DNA from: Larix kaempferi
Lineage: Eukaryota; Streptophyta; Pinopsida; Pinales; Pinaceae
NCBI GenBank assembly: GCA_027924585.1
Contig: BSBM01000608.1
Coordinates: 6,326,501 to 6,390,500 of the forward strand
Direction: 5' to 3'
Length of the DNA stretch: 64,000 nt
Position numbers and translations under genes: made by a program. How positions within the stretch are numbered: the first letter of the stretch is position 1; each line of letters begins with the position of its first letter. The notes beneath the pieces were generated by a model that was given only the letters and a program-made list of their open reading frames with translations, did no database searches and was not told the DNA's origin. Of this stretch, positions 46,091-55,389 are shown in pieces.

Positions 46091-47249
46091 TTGTTCAGCA
46101 ACAAAGTTATCTATTGAAAATATTGAAGATATTGAAGTTCCCAAGATCTGGGAAGAATGCCATGATCGAGGAGTACCAGTCGATCATGAAGATGTTTGGG
46201 ATGTAGTCCCAAGACATGAAGGGGAGTCTATAGTGACATCCAAGAGGATCTACAAGATCAAGCATGCTGCAGGTGGTAGCATAGAGACTTTTGCTCCTGT
46301 AGCCAGATACACTTCCATTAAATCAATACTTGCTTTGGCTGCAGTGATGAAAAGGAAGATACACTTTCTTGAATGGTGTAGTTGAATAAGAAGTGTATGT
46401 GGTGTAGCCACTTGGTTCTGAGACACATGACAGGGAGTCATATATGTGCAGAACTTGGTATGGTAGGATAGACAGCTTTCTATCCAGTTTGGGATTTACC
46501 AAGAATAAAGCGGATTCCAACCTTTACTACAAGGTTGAGGAAGGAAATCCAGTGATACTACTATGTGGATGACCTATTTGTAACAGGTGAGGATAGATTG
46601 ATTGTCGACATGCAGCGGAAGCTTGCTGTTGAGTTCAAGTTGAAGAACTTGGGGATGATGCACTATTTGTTTTTGGCATGGAGGTATGGCAGAGTGCAGA
46701 TGGAATCTTCCTTGGACAAGGGAAGTATGCAACAGAGATCTTGAAGAGGTTCGAGATGATGGACTGCAAGGCTATGGCCACACCTATGGAATCGAACCTG
46801 AAACTTCTGTGTGATGTTTCATCTGAGCTGGTTGATATCACTATGTATCTTCAGATGATTGGGTCCTTGATGTACCTGATGAACACGAGACCAGATATTT
46901 GCTTTGCAGTGACCACATTGAGCCAGTTCCTGATGGATCCAAGGAGTGTTCACCTGGTTGTTGTAAAGCATATTCTGAGGTACCTGAAGGGTACAGTTGA
47001 TTATGGGCTCAAGTATCATGCGAATCAAAAGTTTAACCTGCAGGGTTATGTTGATTCAGATTGGGCAGGCAGTGCTGCAGATAGCGATTAGGTGTGATCT
47101 CTTGGTTTAGCAGGAAGCAGTCCTGCGTAGCACTGAGTACAGCCGAAGCAGAGTATGCTGCGACGTATGAGCAGGTTGCAGATGTATTGACCAAGCCGTT
47201 GGCCATAGTGCAGTTTGAGTACTTCAGAGAGAGGCTTGGTGCACTTTAG
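46091..47249 (+). pseudogene. B: copia RT and RNase H relic with internal deletions
   Basis: The block opens with DVWDVVPRHEGESIVTSKRI, then jumps from GGSIE to TFAPVARYTSIKSILALA and from KIH to FLNGVV. It loses the LKKALYGLKQAP block before RTWYGRID. The YVDD region is split by a frameshift near 46560. The longest piece (46678-47091) runs from FLGQGKYATEILKRFEMMDC to YVDSDWAGSAAD and a TAG. RNase H resumes as SWFSRKQSCVALSTAEAEYA, with a deletion before VADVLTKPLAIVQFEYFRER, ending at 47249. No functional enzyme is possible. Confidence 0.88.
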
Positions 47250-47309
47250 ATCGAGGTTCCTTCCAAAGGGAAGTGATGAGTCCGAAAGATGTAGATGCAC
47301 ATGAGATTT

Positions 47310-47470
47310 TCTAACATGGTTGATGTGTTCTCCCTTGGTCGTGATGTAATTGCTGAGCCATTTTTCACATGGTGGTAGATGTGTTCTCCCATGGTGAAAA
47401 AGTAAGGGCTGGAGCCTTCCCCGAATGGTGGTATATGTGTTCTCCCATGTCGGTGGTGTAAGTGTTGGAT
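47310..47470 (+). repeat. B tail array 1: tgttctcccatgg units
   Basis: Three imperfect units of about 55-60 bp with atgtgttctcccatgg, the same family as A's eight-copy array at 41730-42170. Confidence 0.8.
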
Positions 47471-47550
47471 GATGTGCATCTGGGTTGTGCTTCGTGGACG
47501 ATGAGGTGATTTGAAGAGGACGATGCTATGATGATCAGGAGGATCATGGA

Positions 47551-47615
47551 TGATGAGCATCAAGATGATGAGCATCGGGATGATGAGCATCAGGATGATG
47601 AGCATCAGGATGATG
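47551..47615 (+). repeat. B tail array 2: 15-bp gatgatgagcatcag units
   Basis: About four and a half consecutive 15-bp units. Translation gives repeated MMSIRM, a by-product. Confidence 0.9.
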
Positions 47616-47644
47616 CTCCAGTTACTACTCTATATATGTATATG

Positions 47645-48060
47645 CATCATGTTGGATGCTTATTATGATCAGTTAGATCATTGCATCATGTTGGATGCTT
47701 GTTATGAGCAGTTGGATCATTTATGTATATATGCATCATGTTGGATGTTGGATATGATCAGTTGAATCATTTATGTATGTATGCATCATGTTGGATGCTG
47801 GATATGATCAGTTGGATCATTTGTATGTATTTTGTATATGCATCATGTTGGATGCTTGGACCATGTATCTGTATATGTATCAGGTGGATACTGAGATCAT
47901 GTATGTTGATATGTATCAAGTGGATACATTTTGTGGATCATGTATATGTGTATGTATCAGGTGGATACATTGTATGATCAGGTAGATCATGTATGATGAT
48001 ATGTATCAAGTAGATAATTGGTATGCATCAGGTGGATGCATTATATGATCAGGATGATCG
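47645..48060 (+). repeat. B tail array 3: about 45-50-bp units with gcatcatgttggatgc
   Basis: About nine units that drift from gcatcatgttggatgc to gtatcaggtggatac and gcatcaggtggatgc. Each half-unit is a small inverted repeat (gcatc...gatgc, gtatc...gatac), so the array can fold into many short hairpins. This array is absent from A. Confidence 0.85.
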
Positions 48061-48209
48061 TGGATGACGAGCTTCTCCAGATGACATGCAGCAGGATGTT
48101 GCAGTGATGATGATTAGGATGATCATGTGTACATCAGGATGATGTATGGTGAGTATCAGGATGATACTTTGTGGCCATGGATCAGGTTGTGCAGATGAGC
48201 ATGCCTGGG

Positions 48210-48625
48210 AGATCCTATAGGTTGGAGTTGTGTACCCATAATAGCCTGGGATGCTCTTTCGAGCCATTGCTCTCGGAGGACATGTAATTTGTGCCCTGGG
48301 AGATTTCAGGTCAGAGTTGTGTACCCGTAACATCCTGAGATGCTCTTGCGAGGTTTTGTCCTATGGCATGTAATTTGTGCCCTGGGAGATTTCAGGTCGG
48401 ATTTGTGTACCCGTAACATCCTGAGATGCTCTTTCGAGGTTTTGCCATGACCACATGTAATTTGTGCCCTAGGGAGATTTCAGGTCAAAGTTGTGTACCC
48501 GTAACATCCTAAGATGCTCTTGCTAGGTTTTGTGGTGACCACATGTAATTTGTGCCCTGGGGAGATTTTAGGTTGGAGTTGTGTACCCGTAACATCCTGA
48601 GATGCTCTTGCTAGGTTTTGTGGTG
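48210..48625 (+). repeat. B tail array 4: five units of 86-91 bp
   Basis: Units start at 48210, 48301, 48387, 48475 and 48563, each with gttgtgtacccgtaacatcc, tgagatgctctt and catgtaatttgtgccct. Not seen in A's tail. Confidence 0.9.
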
Positions 48626-48974
48626 GGGTTAAATGTAATAAGTCCTGGAGATCTGGACAGGATGAAAAAGGCCTCAAATGCTCTTTAGGGTTCTTGCTAG
48701 GCAAGAGACTCTTTAAAGGTTTTGTGACACACATAATAAGTCCTGAGAATTCCACAGTATGGCCAGTGACGATGAAGACCTGCAGGTGGTGGGCCTACAT
48801 CCAGTATGAAAAAGGACTAGCTCTATAGAACTTCCTATGACGAGTAGATTCAGAGATTGATTGAGATAGCAGCAGCAGTGATGATGACGATGATTCGAGG
48901 ATGATGATTCGCTGATGATGATCCATAGAAGAAGACTTGTGCTAGCAGACCTGTGTCGAGAAATACCTTCCTAG

Positions 48975-48985
48975 TTAAGAGGGAG
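48975..48985 (+). other. Polypurine tract of element B
   Basis: ttaagagggag immediately before the 3' LTR. Confidence 0.85.
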
Positions 48986-49641
48986 TGTTGATGTATATGT
49001 AACTTCGGAATGTATTTCACCCATGTATTTCAGATATGTATTTTGTACTCCTATAGAGATGTTATTATTCCTCTATACGGAAGTGTCATCATTTATATTG
49101 TAAGTGTGGTAACTTATACTTGATGGTTTATTAGACCACCTTGTTGGGGTCGGCCCTGTATAAGTCATGTGGGTGGAAGGGTTATTAGACCACCCTATTG
49201 GGGTCGGCCATGTGGGTCAAAGGGTTATTAGACCACCAAGTGTGGGGTCGGCCCAGATTAAGTTAACCATGGGTTAAGCTAGACATGTAGGCCCCATTAG
49301 TTTATTGGGTAGGACAGAACAAGTATAAATAGATATCGAGAGATCTCTATTTGATCATTCATTCACACACTTCTCTCATTCAAAAAGTGGTGCAATTATG
49401 AGGAGGAGGCTCTGCTGCTAGGAGAAGACCATCTCTTGTATTCTGGTTGTATCATTGCTCTATCTATCTCTGAGGAAGTTACTGGGGTTTTTCACCTTTA
49501 TGGTTTTCCCCAAGTAATCTCTATGTCTCTTGTGTGCTTACATTATTGTGTCCATGATTGATATGCTATAGATTTGTTGTACATGTTGTTCTCTCAGTTA
49601 AGATCCTAGATCAGATTGAAGTAAATTCTGAAAATTTAACA
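48986..49641 (+). repeat. 3' LTR of element B
   Basis: 656 bp, TGTTGATG...TTTAACA, pairing with 42675-43331. Confidence 0.93.
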
Positions 49642-50690
49642 AAACTTTTGATTCGCATCATACTTGAGCCCATAGTCAACCGTACCCTCTAGGTACCTCA
49701 GAATATGCTTTACAGCAACCAGGTGAACACTTCTTGGATCCATCAGGAACTGGCTCAATGTGTTCATAGCAAAGAAAATATATGGGCTCGTGTTTTTCAG
49801 GTACATCAAGGACCCAATCATCTGATGATACATCGTGACATCAACTGCCTCAGATGAAGCATCACATAGAAGCTTCAGGATCAATGCCATAGGTGTGGTC
49901 GTGACCTTGCAGTCCATCATCCGGAACCACTTCAGGATCTCTACTGCATACTTCCCTTGTCCAAGGAAGATTTCATCTGTACTCTGCCACACATCCATGC
50001 CTAGAAAGTAATGCATCATGCCCAAGTCCTTCATCTCAAACTCAGTAGCAAGCTTCCTCTTCGTGTCGGCAATCGACCCATCCTCACCTGTAACAAACAG
50101 GTCATCCACATATAGTAGTAGTATCACTGGATTTCCTTCCTCAACCTTGTAGTAAAGGTTGGAATCTGCTTTACTCTTGGTAAAACCCAAACTGGATAGA
50201 AAGTTGTCTATCCTACCATACCAAGTCCTAGGAGCTTGCTTCAAGCCATACAAGGCTTTCTTCAATCTGCACACATATGAATCCCTGTCATGTGTCTCAA
50301 AACAAAGTGGTTTCTCCACATACACTTCCTCTTCGACTACACCATATCCATCTGGTGTATCTTCCACTTCATCACTGCAGCCAGAGCAAGTATTGTTCTG
50401 ATGGAAGTGTGTCTGGCTACAGGAGCAAGAGTCTCTTCATAATCTATCCCCTCTTTCTAGGAGAAGCCACGAGCTACAAACCTTGCCTTGTATTTCTCTA
50501 TGCTACCATCTACAGCATGCTTGATCTTATAGATCCTCTTGGAAGTCACCACAGACTTCCCTTCTGGTTTTGGGACCACATCCCAAACATCATTCTTCAT
50601 GGCCGACTAGTATTCCTTGATCATGGCATTCTTCCATTACTGCATCCCGAATCCTGGGAACTTCAGATTATTCAATATCTTTAATAGACA
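49642..50690 (-). pseudogene. A: copia RT relic (5' half of split pol)
   Basis: The minus strand begins near 50640 with NDVWDVVPKPEGKSVVTSKR and KYKARFVARGFS, then a TAG. A small deletion follows, removing VKTAFLN before GVVEEEVYVEKPLCFE. The rest is a 243-codon open piece (to 49636) with KKALYGLKQAPRTWYGRI, LLYVDDLFVTG (catalytic Asp pair intact), FEMKDLGMMHYFLGMDVW and RSVHLVAVKHILRYLEG. It stops at NQKF where B entered; RNase H continues at 42674. Confidence 0.9.
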
Positions 50691-52370
50691 GTTTTCTTTG
50701 AACTTTGTTGCTGGAACAAATGTTGTAGTCCTTATTTTGTAGGTGATTGTACACGATCTTTCCTACAAGTAAAATTTAATTGCATGATTAGAAACTTCAC
50801 ATAGTTTTTCAAAAAAACACATTCTTATGCATAAAGATACATGTCATACAGTCACGCAATTATCTTTAGACAATGCTTCAATACAACATTTATCCATATC
50901 CCATAACTTTCTAGATGCCTTCCATCTCTACTAGAACATTTGTTAAGAGTGTGCACAACTCCCAACATGTTAGCAAAGAGGTTTCATTCTAGATAAGTAG
51001 CAATGGAATGTTGTACAGTACCATAGGCTACTTACCCATTACTTGCATATTAATAGTATCTTGTTCATTAATGCAACTTTTCTAATATGCATAATACATA
51101 TCCTAAGTCTAGGAACATAAGTATGTACATGACTGGACAACATCATTTAAGTAATCATATATACAAGAAATGACAATTCAAATACTTATCTTTGTTTATT
51201 TGTAGGGTGTACTCCCTCTCAATCTTTGCTTCCTTGCAGGAACTACTGGAGTGTGCTCCCTCTTGATCTTTGCTTCCTGGATTACATGTTCTTGAACTTA
51301 TATTCATCCTGGACCACTATGCATGCTTAAGTGTGCACTAGTGTCACCTCAAGATCTCATACATGATCATACATCCATTAGTATAATCTCAATACTATCA
51401 AAACATAATGATAAACTTAACATGTATGGTCATGATTATTTCACGCACAAGTAATTTATCACAAGCATTAGTATTCAAGGATTCAAGGAGGACTTCTATT
51501 ACTTATGCATATTCTTATTGACCATAGGACTATTCTGGTTAATCATATCATCAATCAAAGTAAGAAACATAATATGCATAAACTGTTGATTACTTAAACT
51601 TCTAACTTCAAGAATAATCATTCATACAAAAGTATAAGATCCTAACACAAGGTAGGATTCTAACTTGATATAGGAAAAACATACCTAGTTATCATGTTTG
51701 CTAGTTATGTCTATCATACCCAAACAATGTCTTCTTGTTCTCTCCAATGACTTGTGCTTAGTGACCTACATATCTCATAGGTTAAGCATTGTAGATCCAA
51801 ATTATACATACCTCACAAGTAGAGCTTCTATGTGATCCATGAGTGTTTGTATTCATGTCACCATTGTCATATGTTCTTAATCTAGAAATTTTCTTGATGT
51901 ACCTTTCATGTTAGCGGAAAACATCATCCTCATACAACACCACAGTGCATTAGTACAATCATAAGTGTTATAACCCTAATCAATGAATGTCTTCTATCAT
52001 TCACATGCATTCATACTAGGGTGATGAGACAAGTCTAATATTAATCAAGATTGTACTAACCTCAATAATATGAAGACAAACATATCATAAACTTAATCAT
52101 GAACAAATTTCAAAACATACATGTATCTCTTCAAGTCATACCTGTCGGGATTGCTTGTAGCCTTCTCATGTAAATCCTCACCCTCATCTCCCTCTGAAAT
52201 TGGAACTTCTTCACTTATGTAGGTGTTCAATTCATTCTCTTCTAGGATTAACCCAATCCACCTTGATTTTCTGAAACTGGATCTAGAGCTGGATGTGAGC
52301 TAGATTAGGGTTTGTCAAAGAAATCCTAAAAATTTAAATTTTGAATTTAAAACTTCTGAAATGATAGAAA
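50691..52370 (-). other. A: spacer and gag trace, colinear with B
   Basis: The minus strand repeats the order seen in B: a short IKREHTPVVPARKQ-type fragment near 51190-51260 where integrase should be, acatac (GTATGT on the coding strand) at 51679, 51806 and 52115, and the gag start near 52150-52260. C interrupts just upstream of gag at 52371. Confidence 0.75.
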
Positions 52371-52861
52371 TGTTAAGTTTAAACCAAATAGACTAGCAAG
52401 ATCACTGAAAGAAACATAATCACAAGATAGACACAGAATTTACCCTGGGAAACCCTCATGGGGTAGAAAACCCAGCAAAGCTTTCCTCAATAAGATGATC
52501 AACCAAAATACAAGATGTGCTCCCTCCTTCTCTACCTCCTTAGCAGATCTCCCAGACAAGTGCGCTACTTTTCTGAGTTGTGCAAGTATGTCTAATGAGG
52601 AGTTCACCTCCTCTATTTATACTAACTCCCGACTGACTAAAATACCTAATGGGGCTGACCTCTCCTGGAGAAGTCTAATAACCCCTAAAGTATAAGATCA
52701 GGGCCGACCCCCACATGGTGGGTCTAATAACCCTAGTTACCACAAACCCCCGGAGGAATAATCATCTCCGGATACATGATAGGGTTACCTCAGAGGGATG
52801 AAACATCTCCGGAATAATAATGTACAAATTATAATATTCTTAGAAGTTACAATATTCAACA
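52371..52861 (-). repeat. 3' LTR of element C
   Basis: 491 bp, TGTTAAGTTT...ATTCAACA. It contains gtctaataaccc words (gggttattagac on the coding strand) near 52673 and 52722. Confidence 0.95.
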
Positions 52862-52870
52862 CTCCCCCTT
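52862..52870 (-). other. Polypurine tract of element C
   Basis: The minus strand reads aagggggag directly before the 3' LTR. Confidence 0.88.
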
Positions 52871-53032
52871 AACGAGAAGGATATTATAACAACATCTGCA
52901 GGAGCAAGGAGTCATCGACTACATCATACATGATACATCTATAAATCTTCGGAAGCTTTCTTCAATTCATCATCATCAGTAACTCAACCAGTTACTGGAA
53001 CATCAATGTCATCAGCATCGTCATTGCACGAT

Positions 53033-53218
53033 CATCAGCATCGTCATCACATGAGCATCGTCATCACACGATCATCAGCATCATCATCACATGATCATCA
53101 GCATTGTCATCGCACGAGAATCGTAATCACACAATCATCAGCATCGTCATCATACGATCATCAGCATCGTCATCGCACGATCATCAGCATCGTCATCACA
53201 TGATCATCAGCATCAGCA
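53033..53218 (-). repeat. C tail array 1: about 27-bp catcagcatcgtcatcac units
   Basis: About seven imperfect units of alternating catcagcatcgtcatc and acatgat/cacgat. The His/Ser-rich frame here is a by-product. Confidence 0.88.
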
Positions 53219-53286
53219 CACAATCAATTTACAGGATGATCAATCCTGCTCTCTTTAGGACATAGGTCCATGGATGATACAATCCA

Positions 53287-53986
53287 GATCAAGTTCCAGG
53301 ATGATCAGTCCTTATCACTTTAAGACAAGTCTCATGTCTAGGGATGATGCAATCCCGATCCAGTTCCAGGATGATCAGTCCTTATCACTTTAAGACAAGT
53401 CTCATGTCTAGGGACGATGCAATCCCGATCCAGTTCCAGGATGATCAGTCCTTATCACTTTAAGACAAGTCTCATGTCTAGGGACGATGCAATCCCGATC
53501 CAGTTCCAGGATGATCAGTCCTTATCACTTTAAGACAACTCTCATGTCTAGGGACGATGCAATCCCTATCCAGTTCCAGGATGATCAGTCCTTATCACTT
53601 TAAGACAAGTCCCATGTCTAGGGACGATGCAATCCCGATCCAGTTCCAGGATGATCAGTCCTTATCACTTTAAGACAAGTCCCATGTCTAGGGACGATGC
53701 AATCCCGATCCAGTTCTGGGATGATCAGTCCTTATCACTTTAAGACAACTCTCATGTCTAGGGACGATGCAATCCCAATCCAGTTCTAGGATGATCAATC
53801 CTTATCACTTTAAGACAACTCTCATGTCTAGGGACGATGCAATCCCGATCCAGTTCCAGGATGATCAATCCTTATCACTTTAAGACAACTCTCATGTCTA
53901 GGGACGATGCAATCCCGATCCAGTTCCAGGATGATCAGTCCTTATCACTTTAAGACAAGTCTCATGTCTAGGGACGATGCAATCCC
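53287..53986 (-). repeat. C tail array 2: ten tandem 70-bp units
   Basis: Units start every 70 bp from 53287 (53357, 53427, 53497 and so on). Each has gatccagttccaggatgatc, agtccttatcactttaagac and tctagggacgatgcaatccc. Copies are over 95% alike, so recent expansion or homogenisation is likely. There are no spacers, so this is not a CRISPR array. Confidence 0.96.
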
Positions 53987-54037
53987 ATCACGTATATTTT
54001 GAACATAGTTCAGGGACGATGTAGTCCTATCTTCAAT

Positions 54038-54340
54038 TCTCGAAGACACCTGTCTACAACTCACTTTAGGACTAAAGTGCAGGGATGATCCAATCCTTTT
54101 TCTTTCTCGGAGACACCTGTCTACGGCTCACTTTAGAACTTGCGTTCAAGGATGATGCAATCCTATCATGTCCACCAAGGACTTCATTCTCGGAGACATC
54201 ATGTCTACGGCTCTCTTTAGAACATGAGTTCAAGGATGATGCAATCCTATCATGTCCACCAAGGACTTCATTCTCGGAGACATCATGTCTACGACTCTCT
54301 GTAGAACTTGAGTTCAAGGATGATCCAATCCTCACATGTA
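54038..54340 (-). repeat. C tail array 3: about four units of 67-84 bp
   Basis: tctcggagacatcatgtcta and ttcaaggatgatgcaatcct recur with starts at 54038, 54105, 54188 and 54272. The frame at 54072-54435 is a by-product. Confidence 0.9.
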
Positions 54341-54432
54341 TTCTCATCAATACAGGTACAAGTATCCTCAACCATACAAGTACATTTAATCAATACATGT
54401 ATCATCAAAAGTATGTATTCTCACTAATACAT

Positions 54433-54664
54433 TAACATCAAAAGCATGTATTCTCACTAATACATCTATCATCAAAAGCATGTATACATCTAACATCGAA
54501 AGCATGTATTCTCACTAATACATCTATCATCAAAAGCATGTATACATCTAACATCAAAAGCATCTATTCTCACTAATACATCTACCATCAAAAGCATGTA
54601 TACATCTAACATCAAAAGCATGTATTCTCACTAATACATCTATCATCAAAAGCATGTATTAGTA
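54433..54664 (-). repeat. C tail array 4: four 58-bp units
   Basis: taacatcaaaagcatgtatt recurs at 54433, 54491, 54549 and 54607 with catctatcatcaaaagcatg between. Confidence 0.92.
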
Positions 54665-54789
54665 ACAACTAAGTATTCTAAGCACAAGAGTCCTAAATCT
54701 AAATATTTCTAAGTATCTAGGTGTGGTGAACAGGTAACCTTATCATCGACCTTGTGTTTGATGAGGCAATCTCATCATCAGTGACTATA

Positions 54790-55389
54790 CTACTCCCCCT
54801 TTCGAGGAGGGTCCTTTTGAACTACACCAAGCTTGTCTCGGAAGTATTCAAATTTCACTAGAGACAGAGGTTTGGTCAATATATCTGCAATTTGATCCTC
54901 AGTGCTTACATACTCGAGCTTGATATCTCCTCTCTACACCATATCTCGTATATAAAAGTATCGGATCTCTATGTGTTTTGACTTATCGTGGAATACAGGA
55001 TTTTCTGTCATCTTAATGCAGCTTTGATTGTCATGCATAATCACAGTGGGATCCATTTCTATGTCAAACACTCCAGATAATAGCTTCCGAAGACATACTG
55101 CTTCACAGCTGGCAGAGCATGCAGCTATGTATTCTGCTTCAGTAGTACTGAGGGCCACACTAGATTGTTTCTTGCTGAACCAAGAGATCATGGCAGATCC
55201 AAGACCATAACATCCACATGATGTACTCTTTCTGTCTGAGACACTTCCTGCCCAATCAGAATCTGAGTAACCATGTAACCTGAGTTCATGACCTCCAAGA
55301 TAATATAGACCAAAATCCAATGTAGCTTTTAGGTATCTCATCACATGCTTTGCAGCTATTAAATGAACCTTTCTAGGTTCTACTAGATA
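54790..55389 (-). pseudogene. C: RT tail and RNase H, end of the gag-pol frame
   Basis: This is in frame with the long ORF to its right after a TAG at 55390-55392 (context LS*YLVEPRK, where relatives have Gln). Motifs are HLIAAKHVMRYLKAT, the RNase H Asp in GYSDSDWAGSVSD, KQSSVALSTTEAEYIAACSA and MHDNQSCIKMTENPVFHDKS. A second TAG at 54934-54936 follows YIRDMV, again where Gln is usual. The frame then runs IADILTKPLSLVKFEYFRDK to a natural TAG at 54790-54792. Catalytic acidic residues are present. Confidence 0.92.

Larger units (their letters stand above)
42675..49641 (+). mobile_element. Element B: degenerate copia inserted in element A
   Basis: Perfect 5-bp duplications aaact flank it (42670-42674 and 49642-49646). 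They lie inside A's pol between the codons for NQKF and the following Asn-Leu. LTRs of 657 and 656 bp differ at about 28 positions plus one indel (about 4.3%). The primer site is a perfect initiator-tRNA-Met match. B belongs to the same family as A and lies in opposite orientation. It keeps a shortened RT/RNase H, a trace of gag and integrase, and a 1.45-kb spacer. Confidence 0.93.

Noticed and set aside
47550-47985. Met/Ile-rich and Cys/Met-rich plus frames in B's tail
   Set aside because: They are translations of the 15-bp and 45-50-bp arrays, in several phases at once.
53287-54664. Regular direct repeats resembling a CRISPR array
   Set aside because: The repeats are contiguous tandem units without unique spacers, and lie in the tail of a eukaryotic retrotransposon.
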